Below, piece after piece: positions 10,758 through 20,989 of a stretch of DNA of 64,000 bases. The notes under the pieces are model-generated. The model searched no databases. It saw only the letters and a program-made list of their open reading frames with translations, and was not told the origin of the DNA. Positions within the stretch are counted from its first letter, which is position 1. Every line of letters begins with the position of its first letter. The DNA is from Voacanga thouarsii (lineage: Eukaryota > Streptophyta > Magnoliopsida > Gentianales > Apocynaceae). A program made the position numbers and the translations under genes. Where the stretch lies: contig JANUWF010002024.1 in assembly GCA_026120185.1 (NCBI GenBank), positions 1,302,001 through 1,366,000 on the forward strand. The letters run 5' to 3'.

Positions 10758-12208
10758 TGTTGGGATTCGTGGACTCCTAAACGCGGAAAACATCTACGAA
10801 TCCCTCCCGAGGACCCAAGTAAACGATTAAGAAGATCTAAGCTTTAAGAGTTACCTCTGGTTGCTGTAATCGAAATCCTTCGATTCTGGTTGCGCTGTTG
10901 TACGTTCGACCCGAACAATCACCAGACGCTGCAGTATGCGAACGTCCTCTACGGATACACACCGCGAACTCACTCGATACCCGGGGAGTGCTAGCACCTA
11001 GGGTTTGAGAGGTTTTTTTTTTTTTTCTCTGGTAGAGAATGGCACGAATGTTCTCAACCGAAAAATTGGACTATCGAAAGACGGCTAGGGTTTTCTTAAA
11101 AATAACCCTCGAACCTCTTAGAGTCCAACCCTAATAATATCTTATCATATTCTAATTTAAATTCAAATTAAATTAAAACTGATATGATAAGATTCTGCCA
11201 TTATCTCGGTAATTTAACTAATTATTTTACCGAGTCAGATTCTTATAATCTAGATATCATCCAGATTCATCGAACCTGGTCACCAGAAAAATAACCTAAC
11301 AAGTTCGCTTATTGTGTGACCCTATAGGTTCATTTAACACTGGCAGCGTGCCTAAATCGTATTTAAATGGCCCACAAGTTATAAGCGGTTTCTAGCAAAA
11401 CATTATAACTATCCAGGTTAAATGAAGATCGGTGATCTCTTTGAACCAAACCATAATTTTATATTTAGTCCCTTTGTCACACGATATCCAGATTAAGCAT
11501 AAGGCACGGAGCATGTCATCCTTATTAAGCTTAATCAATTATTTCTTGATTTCATAGTAGACTGTTCAAACAAATGATATCAATATCTTAGATTGATATA
11601 TTTGAGCACGGCCATGCATTTTTTAACAGTCTAACTTATCAAGGGGCCCATGTATATCTCTCCCATAATTGAGAGGGACAAATTCCTTCACAATCAATCA
11701 TATTCCTCTCCTTGATTTATTTTATATCCAACAGTAGTCTAATTTATTATCTGGTTAAAGACAACTTTAGACAATGTCAAAATATAGAATTTATCAAGTA
11801 AGAAACTATGATGAATTTAGGTCGAAGGACTTTCAATATTATTATGGCTAGAAAGTACTTATGACATATTCCATGAAGTACTCTCACAGTGGGTCATGTC
11901 CAATACAATGTTCTCTAACATTTATTTATGTCTTGACTCGATATCACAAATATCCATGGCCAGTAAAACATAGCCATCAAGTCACAAACATACTAATCTT
12001 AATTTATTATTATTCCAATAATAATAATCGATCAGGGACAGCTTTAGAATAGTCATTGTATTCATTGTAGGGTTTTACTATCAAGTCACGTACTTGATGA
12101 CCAACAAAACAAAACTCACTATTCATGAAAAGGAAAGCCTCATATTATTATATAAAACATAATGACAATTGTATAAGTACAAATTGACTCTAGGGCATAT
12201 CCCCAACA
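10758..12208 (-). mobile_element. Copia-type solo LTR, TSD CCCAC
   Basis: The block begins TGTTGGGATTCG and ends CATATCCCCAACA on the plus strand, so both ends carry TGTTGG/CCAACA inverted termini. CCCAC flanks it on both sides (10753-10757 and 12209-12213). No PBS, PPT or coding region lies inside, so it is a solo LTR of 1451 bp left by LTR-LTR recombination. On the minus strand it starts TGTTGGGGATATGCCC, typical of plant copia LTRs. It splits the protease-to-integrase stretch of the older copia element. Confidence 0.88.
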
Positions 12209-12213
12209 CCCAC

Positions 12214-12810
12214 AGCAAGCGCAACAGCTTTTACTCTATTTGCAATACGTAGGTCCACATCACATTTCTCAAGCTTCCTACTGCTCTTTAGTCCTTGCAA
12301 ATTATTGCATAAATAAGATCCACATCCGGTATCTAATACCCGTATCTTATTATTAAAGGCACTATTAATTTCAATCATAAACATACTAGGAGTAGAAGTA
12401 GAAGTGTTTGCAAGCTTCTTATTCTCCTTTTTTTCTTTTAGTGACTCTAGGCAGCTTTTGCAGTTGTACCTCCAATGGCCCATTTTCCTACAATGGTAAC
12501 ATGAGCTTTTGATAGCTGTCTCTATCTTCTTCACACTATCTTTGGGTTTAGTTGGATTCTTTTTCTTTTTCTTTGGAGTAGAAGAATTTAACAACATAAA
12601 TGTATGTTTTTTCTTTCTTCATAAAAGAGTCAGCAGTTTTGAAAAGGTTGATCAATTTAGATAACGTGGTCTCAATTTTGTTCATTTGGTAGTAAATTAT
12701 AAATTGTGAAAAACTACTTGACAAAGATTGTAAAATTAATGATCCATCATGAAACCAAGAGATTTAGGCTTCTAAATCAAGCCCAGTAATTTCATTCCAT
12801 ATGTTGCTCC
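12214..12810 (-). pseudogene. Ty1/copia gag (zinc knuckle) and protease remnant
   Basis: The open minus-strand frame from 12597 encodes a Lys-rich start and a perfect CX2CX4HX4C zinc knuckle (C33, C36, H41, C46). A Ser/Thr-rich linker and a copia protease motif follow, VLDTGCGSYLCN, with the active-site Asp near residue 89. Upstream, 12598-12810 keeps broken Gag segments such as KSLGFMMDH. The protein is cut at 12209, where the solo LTR begins; the last codons of the apparent open frame (to 12190) belong to that LTR. The continuation is at 4696 and below. Confidence 0.82.
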
Positions 12811-13985
12811 TTGAATACTCGAACAATATGAATAGTATAAATCATGGTGAACAATATGAATCTTGGCGAATAATATGAATCTTAAATTCTTGATTTCTTG
12901 AACTTGACAGTTCTTGAATACTTGGCGTACACACTAACTTGAATACTTGACGTAAGCACTAACTTAAATACTTAGCGTAAGCATTACCTTAAATACTTGG
13001 TGCATGTAGTAACATGAATACTTGGTGTATGCGCTAACTTGAATACTTGGCGTAAGCACTAACTTATTTGGCATATGCACAAACTTAAATACTTGATGTA
13101 AACACTAACTTGAATATTTGGCGTAGGCACTAACTTACTTGGCGTATGTACTAACTTGAATACTTGGCATAAACACTAATTTGAATACTTGGCGTAAGTA
13201 CTAACTTACTTGGCGTATGCATTAACTTGAATACTTGGCATAAGCACTAACTTGATTCTCGGTACTACGCTACTTAGCGTATGTACAAACTTGAATACTT
13301 GGCGTAAGCACTAACTTACTTGGCGTATGCACTAACTTGAATACTTGGTGTAACCACTAAGTTGATTCTCGATACTACGTTATGATGTACTTACCCTCTC
13401 GGCGACGCATGGTTGAGTGCTGTAGGTTGCGGTCTAAGCACAATAACACGTGGCGCCGAAGGCAAAGCCTTGTGAGCTTTGCATACAGACCGACCTTCTG
13501 TTGGAGGAATGCCTGTGATGTGAAAATCGGGGTAATGATTTGAAATTGAAACACTATTTTTTTAAAAAATGATTGAGTTCTAAATAAACTTTTCTTTAGA
13601 GAGTTTTGAAATAATTTCCAATGAACAAATGAAATATTTTTCCCATAAGGATTTTATGTACTCTATCTTTTTACTAAAGCACTAGTACAAACGGGACTCA
13701 CTGAGTGATTTTCACTCACACACGTGTTATTTCTTTTGAAAAATTTAGATCAGAGGCGCAACGAAAGCACAGTGGACTCCTAGAGGCTCATGCTATATCT
13801 TGAACCTGTTATACTCGTGAGTGTACGTATCAGATGCCAAATTCTTGTACTTTTCTATGTTGGAAAAATATTTTCGCTGCCTTTTGAGTAAAGTTTGTTA
13901 TAAAAACCCCTTATCTGAGCATTTAGACGGGGCAACATCCCACAAAGTTATAGTCCACTACGTTATAAAAGTATGGGATGTTACA
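12811..13985 (+). repeat. 5' LTR fragment of the gypsy derivative
   Basis: It begins abruptly near 12811 within the tandem-repeat zone. It includes a block (about 13475-13540) whose words GACCGACCTTCTGTTGGAG and AATGATTTG recur reversed at 45525-45580, and a palindromic CACTGAGTGATTTTCACTCA block near 13700-13720. It ends GGGATGTTACA at 13985, immediately before the PBS. Confidence 0.72.
12840..13380 (+). repeat. LTR-internal tandem repeat array (21-25 bp units)
   Basis: About twenty degenerate copies of CTTGAATACTTGGCGTAAGC and a shorter form, CTTACTTGGCGTATGCACTAA, follow each other without spacers. The same array, shorter, is at 18055-18360 in the other LTR. The two unit types often alternate, as expected from unequal crossing-over of a compound unit. 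Confidence 0.85.
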
Positions 13986-13987
13986 AA

Positions 13988-13999
13988 TGGTATTAGGGC
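13988..13999 (+). other. Degenerate primer-binding site
   Basis: TGGTATTAGGGC, two bases from the initiator tRNA-Met PBS TGGTATCAGAGC, two bases after the LTR end at 13985. Confidence 0.72.
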
Positions 14000-14853
14000 A
14001 TAATGGGAACCATAATAGAGCTTCTGACGGAATATAGTTGAGCCTCTAATGGGACATTGGGGAGTCCATCATTGTATGAGTAAGTATGAATTTATAGAGG
14101 TAGTGTGTTTTATGAAATTGGATATTGGAGTAGATGTGACATGTGACTTTGAGGTATAACTTATTTTGATTTGCTAGAAGAAGAGTGATATGAGATAAAT
14201 TCAATATCTCTGAAAAAGGTCTATGACCCCGAATTTGAACAATAGTAAAGGGATTGAGGCCAGATAGATCTTATATAGGAATTATTTGCTGATTCTAAAT
14301 ATTCCATTTTGGGAGCAGTAATAGTGAGATGAGGAATAAATGAGGTTGAACATTTAAAGGCCCTGTGCGTATAATGTAATATGAATTGTGCAAATAAGAT
14401 TATGCACACTTGTATAGTGTTCCAATGTTATATTTGAGTGCTATAAGCCCTGGTTTATCATAATGTGTGAAAGGATATGATTATATTAATACTAATGAAC
14501 TAAGAATCATTAGATATTTGAAGTTAAACGTGCTTGGATTAGAGAAATTTTAAGATGGGTAACCCCTTGGAAGTGCCCATGAAAGTTGAAATGAAGTGAT
14601 TTTGGTCTATTTATGGAAATGAAAGTGTGATATATGTGTAAAATGATATAAATACCAGAGGTTTAATTATAAATCATACGAGATTGATGTATGTGAAGGT
14701 ATCTTATTAGGTTGAAAGAATATGAGAATTTCTCAAGAGATCATTTTTATATGTGCTAAATAGAAATTTTCTTCTATTTCATGTCATATGAATAAGAAGT
14801 ATTGAGATATATACATTTGCTTGGTGTCTCATGAAGTAGACTTAAATAGAAGA
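14000..14853 (+). other. Interior leader of the gypsy derivative
   Basis: AT-rich, stop-rich sequence between the PBS and the zinc-knuckle remnant. I recognise no capsid motif; it may be a leader joined to a deleted gag. Confidence 0.5.
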
Positions 14854-15072
14854 ATGGAATATGTTCAATGCACCTACTGTCACAAAGGCAGACACACATA
14901 TGAGCAGTGTCGGAGGAGACTTAGAGCATGTTATTAATGTGAAAAAATGGGACATACTTTAGCCAATTGTCTACATACTAAGAAGCAAGAAGATGCCCCC
15001 TCTGTTCATGAGGAATTTAAATCTAGAAAGTCACAGGAAAAAAAAGGACCCATCAGGACTCATGTAGAGTGA
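14854..15072 (+). pseudogene. Gypsy gag zinc-knuckle remnant
   Basis: From the ATG at 14854 the frame encodes two CX2CX4HX4C knuckles in tandem: CTYCHKGRHTYEQC, and a second of the form CY-CEKMGHTLANC with an in-frame stop at its third position. A Lys/Glu-rich tail follows and ends at 15072. Two adjacent knuckles are typical of many gypsy nucleocapsids. Nothing of capsid precedes it and no protease or RT follows, so it is the only protein relic of this element. Whether the stop is a recent mutation cannot be told from one copy. Confidence 0.72.
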
Positions 15073-15157
15073 AGAAGGAGTAGATGGTAGAAGAAACTAG
15101 AAATAAACGTTTGATGGAATTAAGGCAAATCTAAATTTTAAGGATGAAATTTTTGTA

Positions 15158-15169
15158 AGAAGGGGAGAA
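15158..15169 (+). other. Polypurine tract of the gypsy derivative
   Basis: AGAAGGGGAGAA directly precedes the TGTAATACCCC start of the 3' LTR, the normal PPT position. Confidence 0.8.
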
Positions 15170-16844
15170 TGTAATACCCCACATTTTTATCTTTGACTAG
15201 TTACTATTTGTAATAGGATGAGAATTTGTATCAATAGCCAGAATAAAAGTTGATCAGTATAACAAGACGAATATTTTGGTTTGATAATATTTGGTCGGGA
15301 CCTGGATGTAATTATTGGATTTGTTTTACCCGTATTCTAAATTTTTGAAAAGCTACTATTATTAATAAAATAAGAATTTGAGAGTATGCTGAGAAAAGAA
15401 GTTGATTAGTGTGATGAAATGCGCGTTTTGAAGTGAATTATGCTATCCGGGTCACCAAAGGCATTTTCGTCATTTTGACCGCACCTGTGATTTTGACCGC
15501 AAATTTGTCCAAATAGAGAAGGAAAGAATTACCAATGGATTCAGTGAAAATTTTGGAGTTGAATGGTGAAATAAAATCTTTTTTCATTTTGGACCCGATT
15601 TTGGTCATTTCTGAAGAAAATAGGAAATTGGGGTTAAGACGGTGCGTGTAGCATTGTGTGAATGGTGGATGAAATTAAGTGTTAAAATACCATTGGGGAA
15701 GTGAAATATTTGTGGGATTATTAAATTACAAAAGCTTATTGAATAAGCTTAAGAATTATCCATTTAAATTAAATCCACTAATAGGAATTTATCTTTAAAA
15801 TGGATAGCCCACAATGTAATTATTGTTGGTTGACTTTGGGTAGTAGAATGGTGGTGGAAGGGCTGTAAAACAGCTAGAAATTCGTCCAAGAGAAGAACAA
15901 AAGGAAGGAGAGGAAGGCAAGAAAGGAAAAGGAAAGAAAAGCTAGAAAAAAACGGGAGAAGTGAGAGAAGAAGAATTCTTGGAGAGAAAAAGGGAAACTT
16001 GAAGCATTTTTCACCCAAATCAAGCTACAAAATAGGTAAAAGTCTATACTTCAACAATTAAAGTCATAGATCTCATTACGGTGATTATTTTGGCATGAGT
16101 TTTGACATGAAAACATGATTTTCATGTCTTGATTTTAGATAAAAAAACTAGGGTTTGTGAACTTTGTGTATGAACCTTGTGTATGCTTAGGTGTGCTGGC
16201 TGCCTAAGGGTCTTTGAATGAAATTTTGTGTGAGGAAGAACTGAATAATTATGGTGGTTTGAAGGATTGCTTTTGGTTGATGAGATGATGACCAAAGTAG
16301 AATAAAAATAGAAGTTACTTAGTTGGAACAATAAATTATACTAGCTTTTGTTTTGAAGAAATGAATTTGTGTTGAATAAGTGTGACTCTGTGAACTATTG
16401 GAATTTGGAAATCATAGAATTAAAGATGATTTGAAGGAAAATTGAATGAATTAATGGTTCCAAGGTATTAAAGGCTAAAGGAAAACAAAAGAAAGCATGA
16501 ATAGGGAAATTGAGGTAAAACTATTGAGGCAGCTTTTGCCCAATACCGTGCCTTAGGAACCTTTATTCTGGAAAAAGAGCTTTTACAGAATTAAATTCAA
16601 GAGTTCTACAGTCATTTTGGTATATCATAGAGCCAAAACAGAGTTGTGGATTGAAAGTTATGTCCGAAACAAAATCATGTGTCAAAGTAACAAATTTTAG
16701 AATTACTTGGAACATGGATGAATTTAAGAATGATTAACTCTGTGATTTTAGATGAAATAATTGGGAAAATATAAAGTGAATCCCTTGTTTATGAAGTGAG
16801 AAAGGATGTGGAAAAAAGAAAATGAAAGAATCGAAAAAACAACG

Positions 16845-17060
16845 AAAAAACGACGTGAACGAAAGTTGGACGTTTTCTTTAATCGTCGGCTAAACGTCGG
16901 TTGGACGTCAGCTACCCATCAGGCACGTCGGCTAACCATCGACTATTTTTCGCCCGAATACAAATTGACCCAAAAACGATGTATGGTGTAGGTTTAACAG
17001 TAAACGGCCAACAGCTCGTTAAAAACGGTTGAAACGGTAGTCGAACGGTCGTAAACGAAA
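16845..17060 (+). other. CpG-rich block inside the LTR
   Basis: In a very AT-rich LTR this 200 bp block has many CG dinucleotides in words such as ACGTCGGCTAA, AACGTCGGTTGG and AACGGTAGTCGAACGG. The related LTR keeps the block reversed at 46580-46830. Retained CpG in otherwise decayed sequence could mark an LTR promoter region or recent insertion; no function is shown. Confidence 0.55.
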
Positions 17061-17439
17061 AAAGTTTAGTCAGGACATGAGGTGAATCCCTTTGATTTCT
17101 AAAACCTTTTGAAAGCTAGTATGCTTCACTTTTCCATGAAATGCTATGTTTTATACCGTTTTGGAAATTCCTGAAAATGCTTAAGGTTTATCTGAGTAAG
17201 ATTTATTTTATGCCATTTTGGGCTTGAATGAAATTCATAATTGGCTTGGAAACCTTAATGGATTAAAGCCTAAATTTTGTGAATTTAGTTGTTTTGGATT
17301 AAATACTTGAAATTTTCTAAAAATGATGATTTTTGAAATCGGGTGTTCAAAAATTGACTGGAATTCCCTTATTGGAACATTTTATGGAAATGTGTTTGGA
17401 AACTTTGAATTTAATCCTCTTTTGGGATTATAATTCTAG

Positions 17440-17740
17440 ATTTCTTGAAATGGGTTCTTTTTGGAATCGGGTATTTAGAAAATGATCCAAATGTCTTTAT
17501 TGGAATATTTTATGAAAACTTTTGGAATCGGATATTCGGCAAATGATCAAAATATCCGTATTGGAACTTTTATAAATACTTTTTAAATCATGTAAGGGTA
17601 AAATGACCTGAATACCCTTGAAAAAGTCTTTTGGAATCGGGTAGGGGTAAAATGACCCGAATACCATTGGAAATGACTTTTGTGTTCGAGTATGGGAAAA
17701 ATGACTTGAATATTCTTGGAAACTTATTTTGATGTAAGAA
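17440..17740 (+). repeat. Tandem repeat, about 60 bp units, in the LTR
   Basis: Roughly five degenerate units share TTTTGGAATCGGGTA, a GTAAAATGACC-GAATA-C core and TTGGAA. The same repeat occurs reversed at 46150-46450 in the related solo LTR, so it is an old property of the LTR family. Confidence 0.75.
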
Positions 17741-18054
17741 AAGAACACTTTACCCTATTTTGACACGGTTTTAAAAAATGATCTCTCGATATGAGATTGA
17801 CTTTGGAAAACGACATTTTGATCCTGGAAATTGTTTTATTGGCTTGATGTGCCTATGGAATGAATTGATTGGATTTGCAGAGACTATGGAAATTATTAAC
17901 TAACTTGCAAGTTAGTGAGATCAAATTTTGGAAAGTAATATTTTGCCCCAATAATGTTTTTCTTGAAATGGAAAATGGTTTCCTGATGTGCTCAAGTACG
18001 AGTCTTTTTGGATTTGGAAACATGGTGAACAATATGAATCTTGAATTCTTGATA

Positions 18055-18360
18055 TCTTGAATTTAACAGTTCTTGAATACTTGGCATAAGCACTAATTTG
18101 AATATTTGGCATATGCACTAACTTGAATACTTGGCGTATGCGTTAACTTGAATGGCGTATGCACTAACTTGAATACTTGGCATATGCGTTAACTTGAATA
18201 CTTGGCATAAGCACTAACTTACTTGGTGTATGCACTAACTTGAATACTTGGCGTAAGCACTAACTTGAATACTTTTCGTAAGCTCTAACTTGAATACTTT
18301 TTGTAAGCTCTAACTTGAATATTTGGCGTATGCACTAACTTTAATACTTGGTGTATCTTA
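18055..18360 (+). repeat. LTR-internal tandem repeat array, second copy
   Basis: About twelve units of the TTGAATACTTGGCGTAAGCA type, as at 12840-13380, including two TTTCGTAAGC or TTTTGTAAGC variants. The array ends at the truncation point of the LTR. Confidence 0.82.
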
Positions 18361-18364
18361 ACTG

Positions 18365-19068
18365 AATTGTCATTAACTCTAATAGTATTGTTTACTACTA
18401 TCAAGTTGGCCACTTTGAAAAATATAATAAAATAAAGGCTTAACAGATTGGCATTTATTTTAAACACATCAAAAGATATTATAGCACTAATTAGATCCAT
18501 TTAACTTCAATCAATACTGAACACCTTTCCCTTAGCATTTGTGTTCTAAATTCATAGCAAGCAAAATATTTTTTTTTCTTTTAACTAACCCCGCTTAACA
18601 GTATTTGAAAAAACGTTATATGTAAGTGGAAATAATTTTAACTATATTATTTTGAATGAAGTACATTGCTCATAATTTGGTTAGAAGAAGAAGAAGAAGA
18701 AGAAGAAGAAGAAGAAGAAGAAGAAGAAGAAGAAGAAGAAGAAGAATAGGTTTGCTATGAAGTACATTGCCCATAAATTACATTGTTGTGGAAGAATAGG
18801 TTTGCTATGAAGTTTAGTTATACCATATAACTTGCAAAACCTAAAGCCTATATGGACGTTCAGCAAATTAAAGATCTAATTGTCAAATATATTAAAGTAG
18901 TTGTGGGAAGTAAGTAAATAAAATTTTGAGGAAAGAAGACAAAATTAATGTACTAATTGAAGTGTTTTATACAAAAATGAACTATTTACAAAGCATAAAA
19001 CACCACCACATATGAAAAGAAAAATGTACCATCACATAAAAAAAAGGTGTTGCACAATCAAAAACCCA
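18365..19068. other. Unassigned AT-rich spacer with a GAA microsatellite
   Basis: I recognise no gene or repeat family in this 700 bp. It holds a GAA/AGA microsatellite. Around it, a local duplication repeats GAAGAATAGGTTTGCTATGA (from 18742 and from 18791) and GAAGTACATTGC (from 18659 and from 18760). It is the left neighbour of the copia array and ends in the TTTAT target-site copy. Confidence 0.5.
18683..18747. repeat. (GAA)n microsatellite, about 21 units
   Basis: An uninterrupted AGA/GAA run of about 65 bases. The perfect repetition suggests recent expansion; purine-pyrimidine mirror repeats of this kind can form triplex DNA. Confidence 0.95.
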
Positions 19069-19073
19069 TTTAT
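19069..19073. other. Left target-site duplication TTTAT of the copia array
   Basis: TTTAT directly precedes TGTTGGAAT (the LTR start) and is repeated at 36918-36922 directly after the last LTR. AT-rich 5-mers match by chance fairly often, so the pairing is suggestive. Confidence 0.6.
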
Positions 19074-19082
19074 TGTTGGAAT

Positions 19083-20989
19083 TAAAAGATGGCAGGAAAA
19101 TTAAATATGTAGCGGAAGATAGTGAATTAAAAATTTTCTTGAGCTAAAGTTTAGAAATACTTACTTCTAAGGCGATTAACTTTAATAATTGGGGTTGGAC
19201 TTGGGTTCGACGGAGCTTGTTGAACAGGACCGTCTACTTGTTCCGCCGAAACACTAGCTAACCGCTGACTCCTTCGCATCAAACACTTACTACGTTTGCT
19301 AACTCCTGACCTTCCAAAGTATTCTCTAACCTCTATGGACCACTACCGGTGAAAGTAGAATTAGGGTGAAGAAGATTGGAAGAAAAACGGAAGAGCTAAA
19401 CATTAAAAGGAAACGAAGGAAAAACGGCCAAGAAAAACAAATAGTGGCTGTTGTTTTGTTTTCCAAGAAAAGCCCGAAAGCTGCTCAATCTTTTTTTTTT
19501 CTCTCAATTTTTGCTCAACCTCAATAAGGCTCACGCACTGCCTTTTTAATTAATTAATAACTTCCTTTTTCCTTCACAAAACAATAAAGCCACCACTTTC
19601 TATTTTCTCTCATTTCCTTATTTTCGTTTTGCTTATTGCGGCTCCCAAGGATTTATTAATTCCCTAAGCTACAACTAAAAACCCTAGTGGGCCAAAGTTG
19701 TTTTTAATTAGTCCAAGACTAATTAAATAATTCTCATATTAATTAATTAATCCATCTGAGCCCAATATAAAATTATTCAAGATAATTAATTAATTAATTA
19801 ATTAAATTAGCTCTTTTATTAATTAATTAAACCACTTGAGCCCAATATAAAATTATCCAAGATAATTAATTAATAAACTAATTAATTAAATTGCCCAATT
19901 AATTATTCTAGTCCAAATAAATAATTAATTGAACTTTTAGAATAGTTCTTTTAATAATAAATTCACCCAATAAGCCATATAGTAAATAAAATTACTAAGA
20001 TTATTTGAGCTATTTTGGAGACCAAAAGACATATTATTCTTGACTACTAAAATGAAAAAAAATATCCCTACTAACAAATAGCAGTATTTTAATTATTTTA
20101 AATATTCTATTTATCACTATATGAAAATATTAACCCCAAGAATAATACTGCAAGTGCAATGTCTTCGACCTACAAGCGTAATGATGAAAATTTCCCTTTA
20201 CGTAACCCCCGTTATTGAGATAGAAAAATAGTACTAACACATTTCTCAATGACATCTACCATCCTTTGATAGCTAGTCTGATAATCCATGACTTTCTCTA
20301 TGTACCAACTTATCTCAGGGAGCTACTTATAAAACATACTCAGTCACGTTTCCTAGGGCTCTGGATTATTAGATTATCCCAAACAATCACAAGGGGATGA
20401 TTTCTTCATATAGTGAAGCATAGAAACTCTATTGTATAAATCCGTCTTAATTAACTATAGTCATACACCCAACGTACAAGGTTATTGGCCATGCGATAAG
20501 ATCTCACATAGTATACATCAAAGTGTACAAGTCTAGTTTCACTAGACAATCAACTTACACTCAAGTCCTTGGATACTAGTCCACGTAGTAGCTGCGATAA
20601 ACTAATATTTATTTATTTTAGTACTTTGATAAAAATTATTATCATGTGGTCCAGTTCTATGCATTCCAAATACGCTTATACTATCGGTGTGAGTGGGCTA
20701 CTCACTAGTTAAAGGTAAATCACTCCCCATTTAGAAACCATAGTGTAATAATCTAAACATTGATGAAGTGACTAGCTTTATCAATCGATCAGGAATAATT
20801 TTTCACTTATGTGTTAGTAGCCCATAATCTACATCTTACTGTGAAAGTAAGATCCAATCACGTAGAATACTTATTAACACACTTAGATCTTTAATGTGCG
20901 AATATATATAAACAAACAATCATGCATGAAATACTTTTATTAATTTCCAAAATACAGAAGTACATAGGCCATTTTAGGCATACATTACA
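19083..20989 (-). repeat. Inverted copia LTR inside LTR1
   Basis: On the minus strand this reads as an LTR of the array's own family: TGTAATGTATGCCTAAAATG at 20989, then the ACGTGATTGGATC, AGATGTAGATTATGGGC and CCTGGGAAACGTGAC-type landmarks in the same order as 25304-26000 and 35170-35830. It contains AT-rich TTAATTAATTAA runs at 19735-19890. It begins about nine bases after the TGTTGGAAT start of LTR1, and plus-strand LTR1 resumes at 20990. I see no clear TSD at its edges, so insertion followed by loss, or an inverted duplication, are both possible. Confidence 0.72.

Larger units (their letters stand above)
2548..12810 (-). mobile_element. Degenerate Ty1/copia element split by two later insertions
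   Basis: Three separated minus-strand blocks belong to one copia polyprotein. Gag zinc knuckle and protease are at 12214-12810, a few codons remain at 10738-10752, and pre-integrase, integrase and reverse transcriptase are at 2548-4696. Excising the gypsy element with one GTAAG, and the solo LTR with one CCCAC, brings the protease tail next to the conserved pre-integrase segment in the expected order. No LTR of this element remains in place: the left end is truncated at 2548, and the right end runs into a gypsy LTR at about 12810. Confidence 0.75.
12811..18364 (+). mobile_element. Non-autonomous Ty3/gypsy derivative (LTR-gag remnant-LTR)
   Basis: The order is a 5' LTR fragment ending GGATGTTACA at 13985, a PBS, about 1.2 kb of interior, a PPT, and a 3' LTR starting TGTAATACCCC at 15170. 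The only coding trace is a double zinc knuckle. After it comes AATTTTAAGGATGAAATTTT, a degenerate version of the sequence that closes many plant chromovirus pol genes before the PPT. Pol is therefore missing, through deletion. Both outer LTR ends are truncated, so no TSD can be read. The solo LTR at 43090-48803 belongs to the same LTR family. Confidence 0.75.
15170..18364 (+). repeat. 3' LTR of the gypsy derivative, truncated
   Basis: It starts TGTAATACCCCACATTTTTA. Its length matches, in reverse, the LTR at 43090-48803: the start block (15170-15350 with 48600-48803), the CpG-rich block (16845-17060 with 46580-46830) and the TTGGAATCGGGTA block (17440-17740 with 46150-46450). It stops inside the tandem-repeat array near 18360, so the distal part and terminus are missing. 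Confidence 0.78.

Noticed and set aside
10758..11733. Shorter solo LTR ending at the CCAACAGT near 11733
   Set aside because: Ending at 11733 gives no TSD, whereas ending at 12208 gives a perfect CCCAC duplication and a better LTR terminus.
12840..13380. Possible CRISPR-like repeat array
   Set aside because: Units are contiguous and degenerate, without unique spacers, lie inside an LTR, and the DNA is plant.
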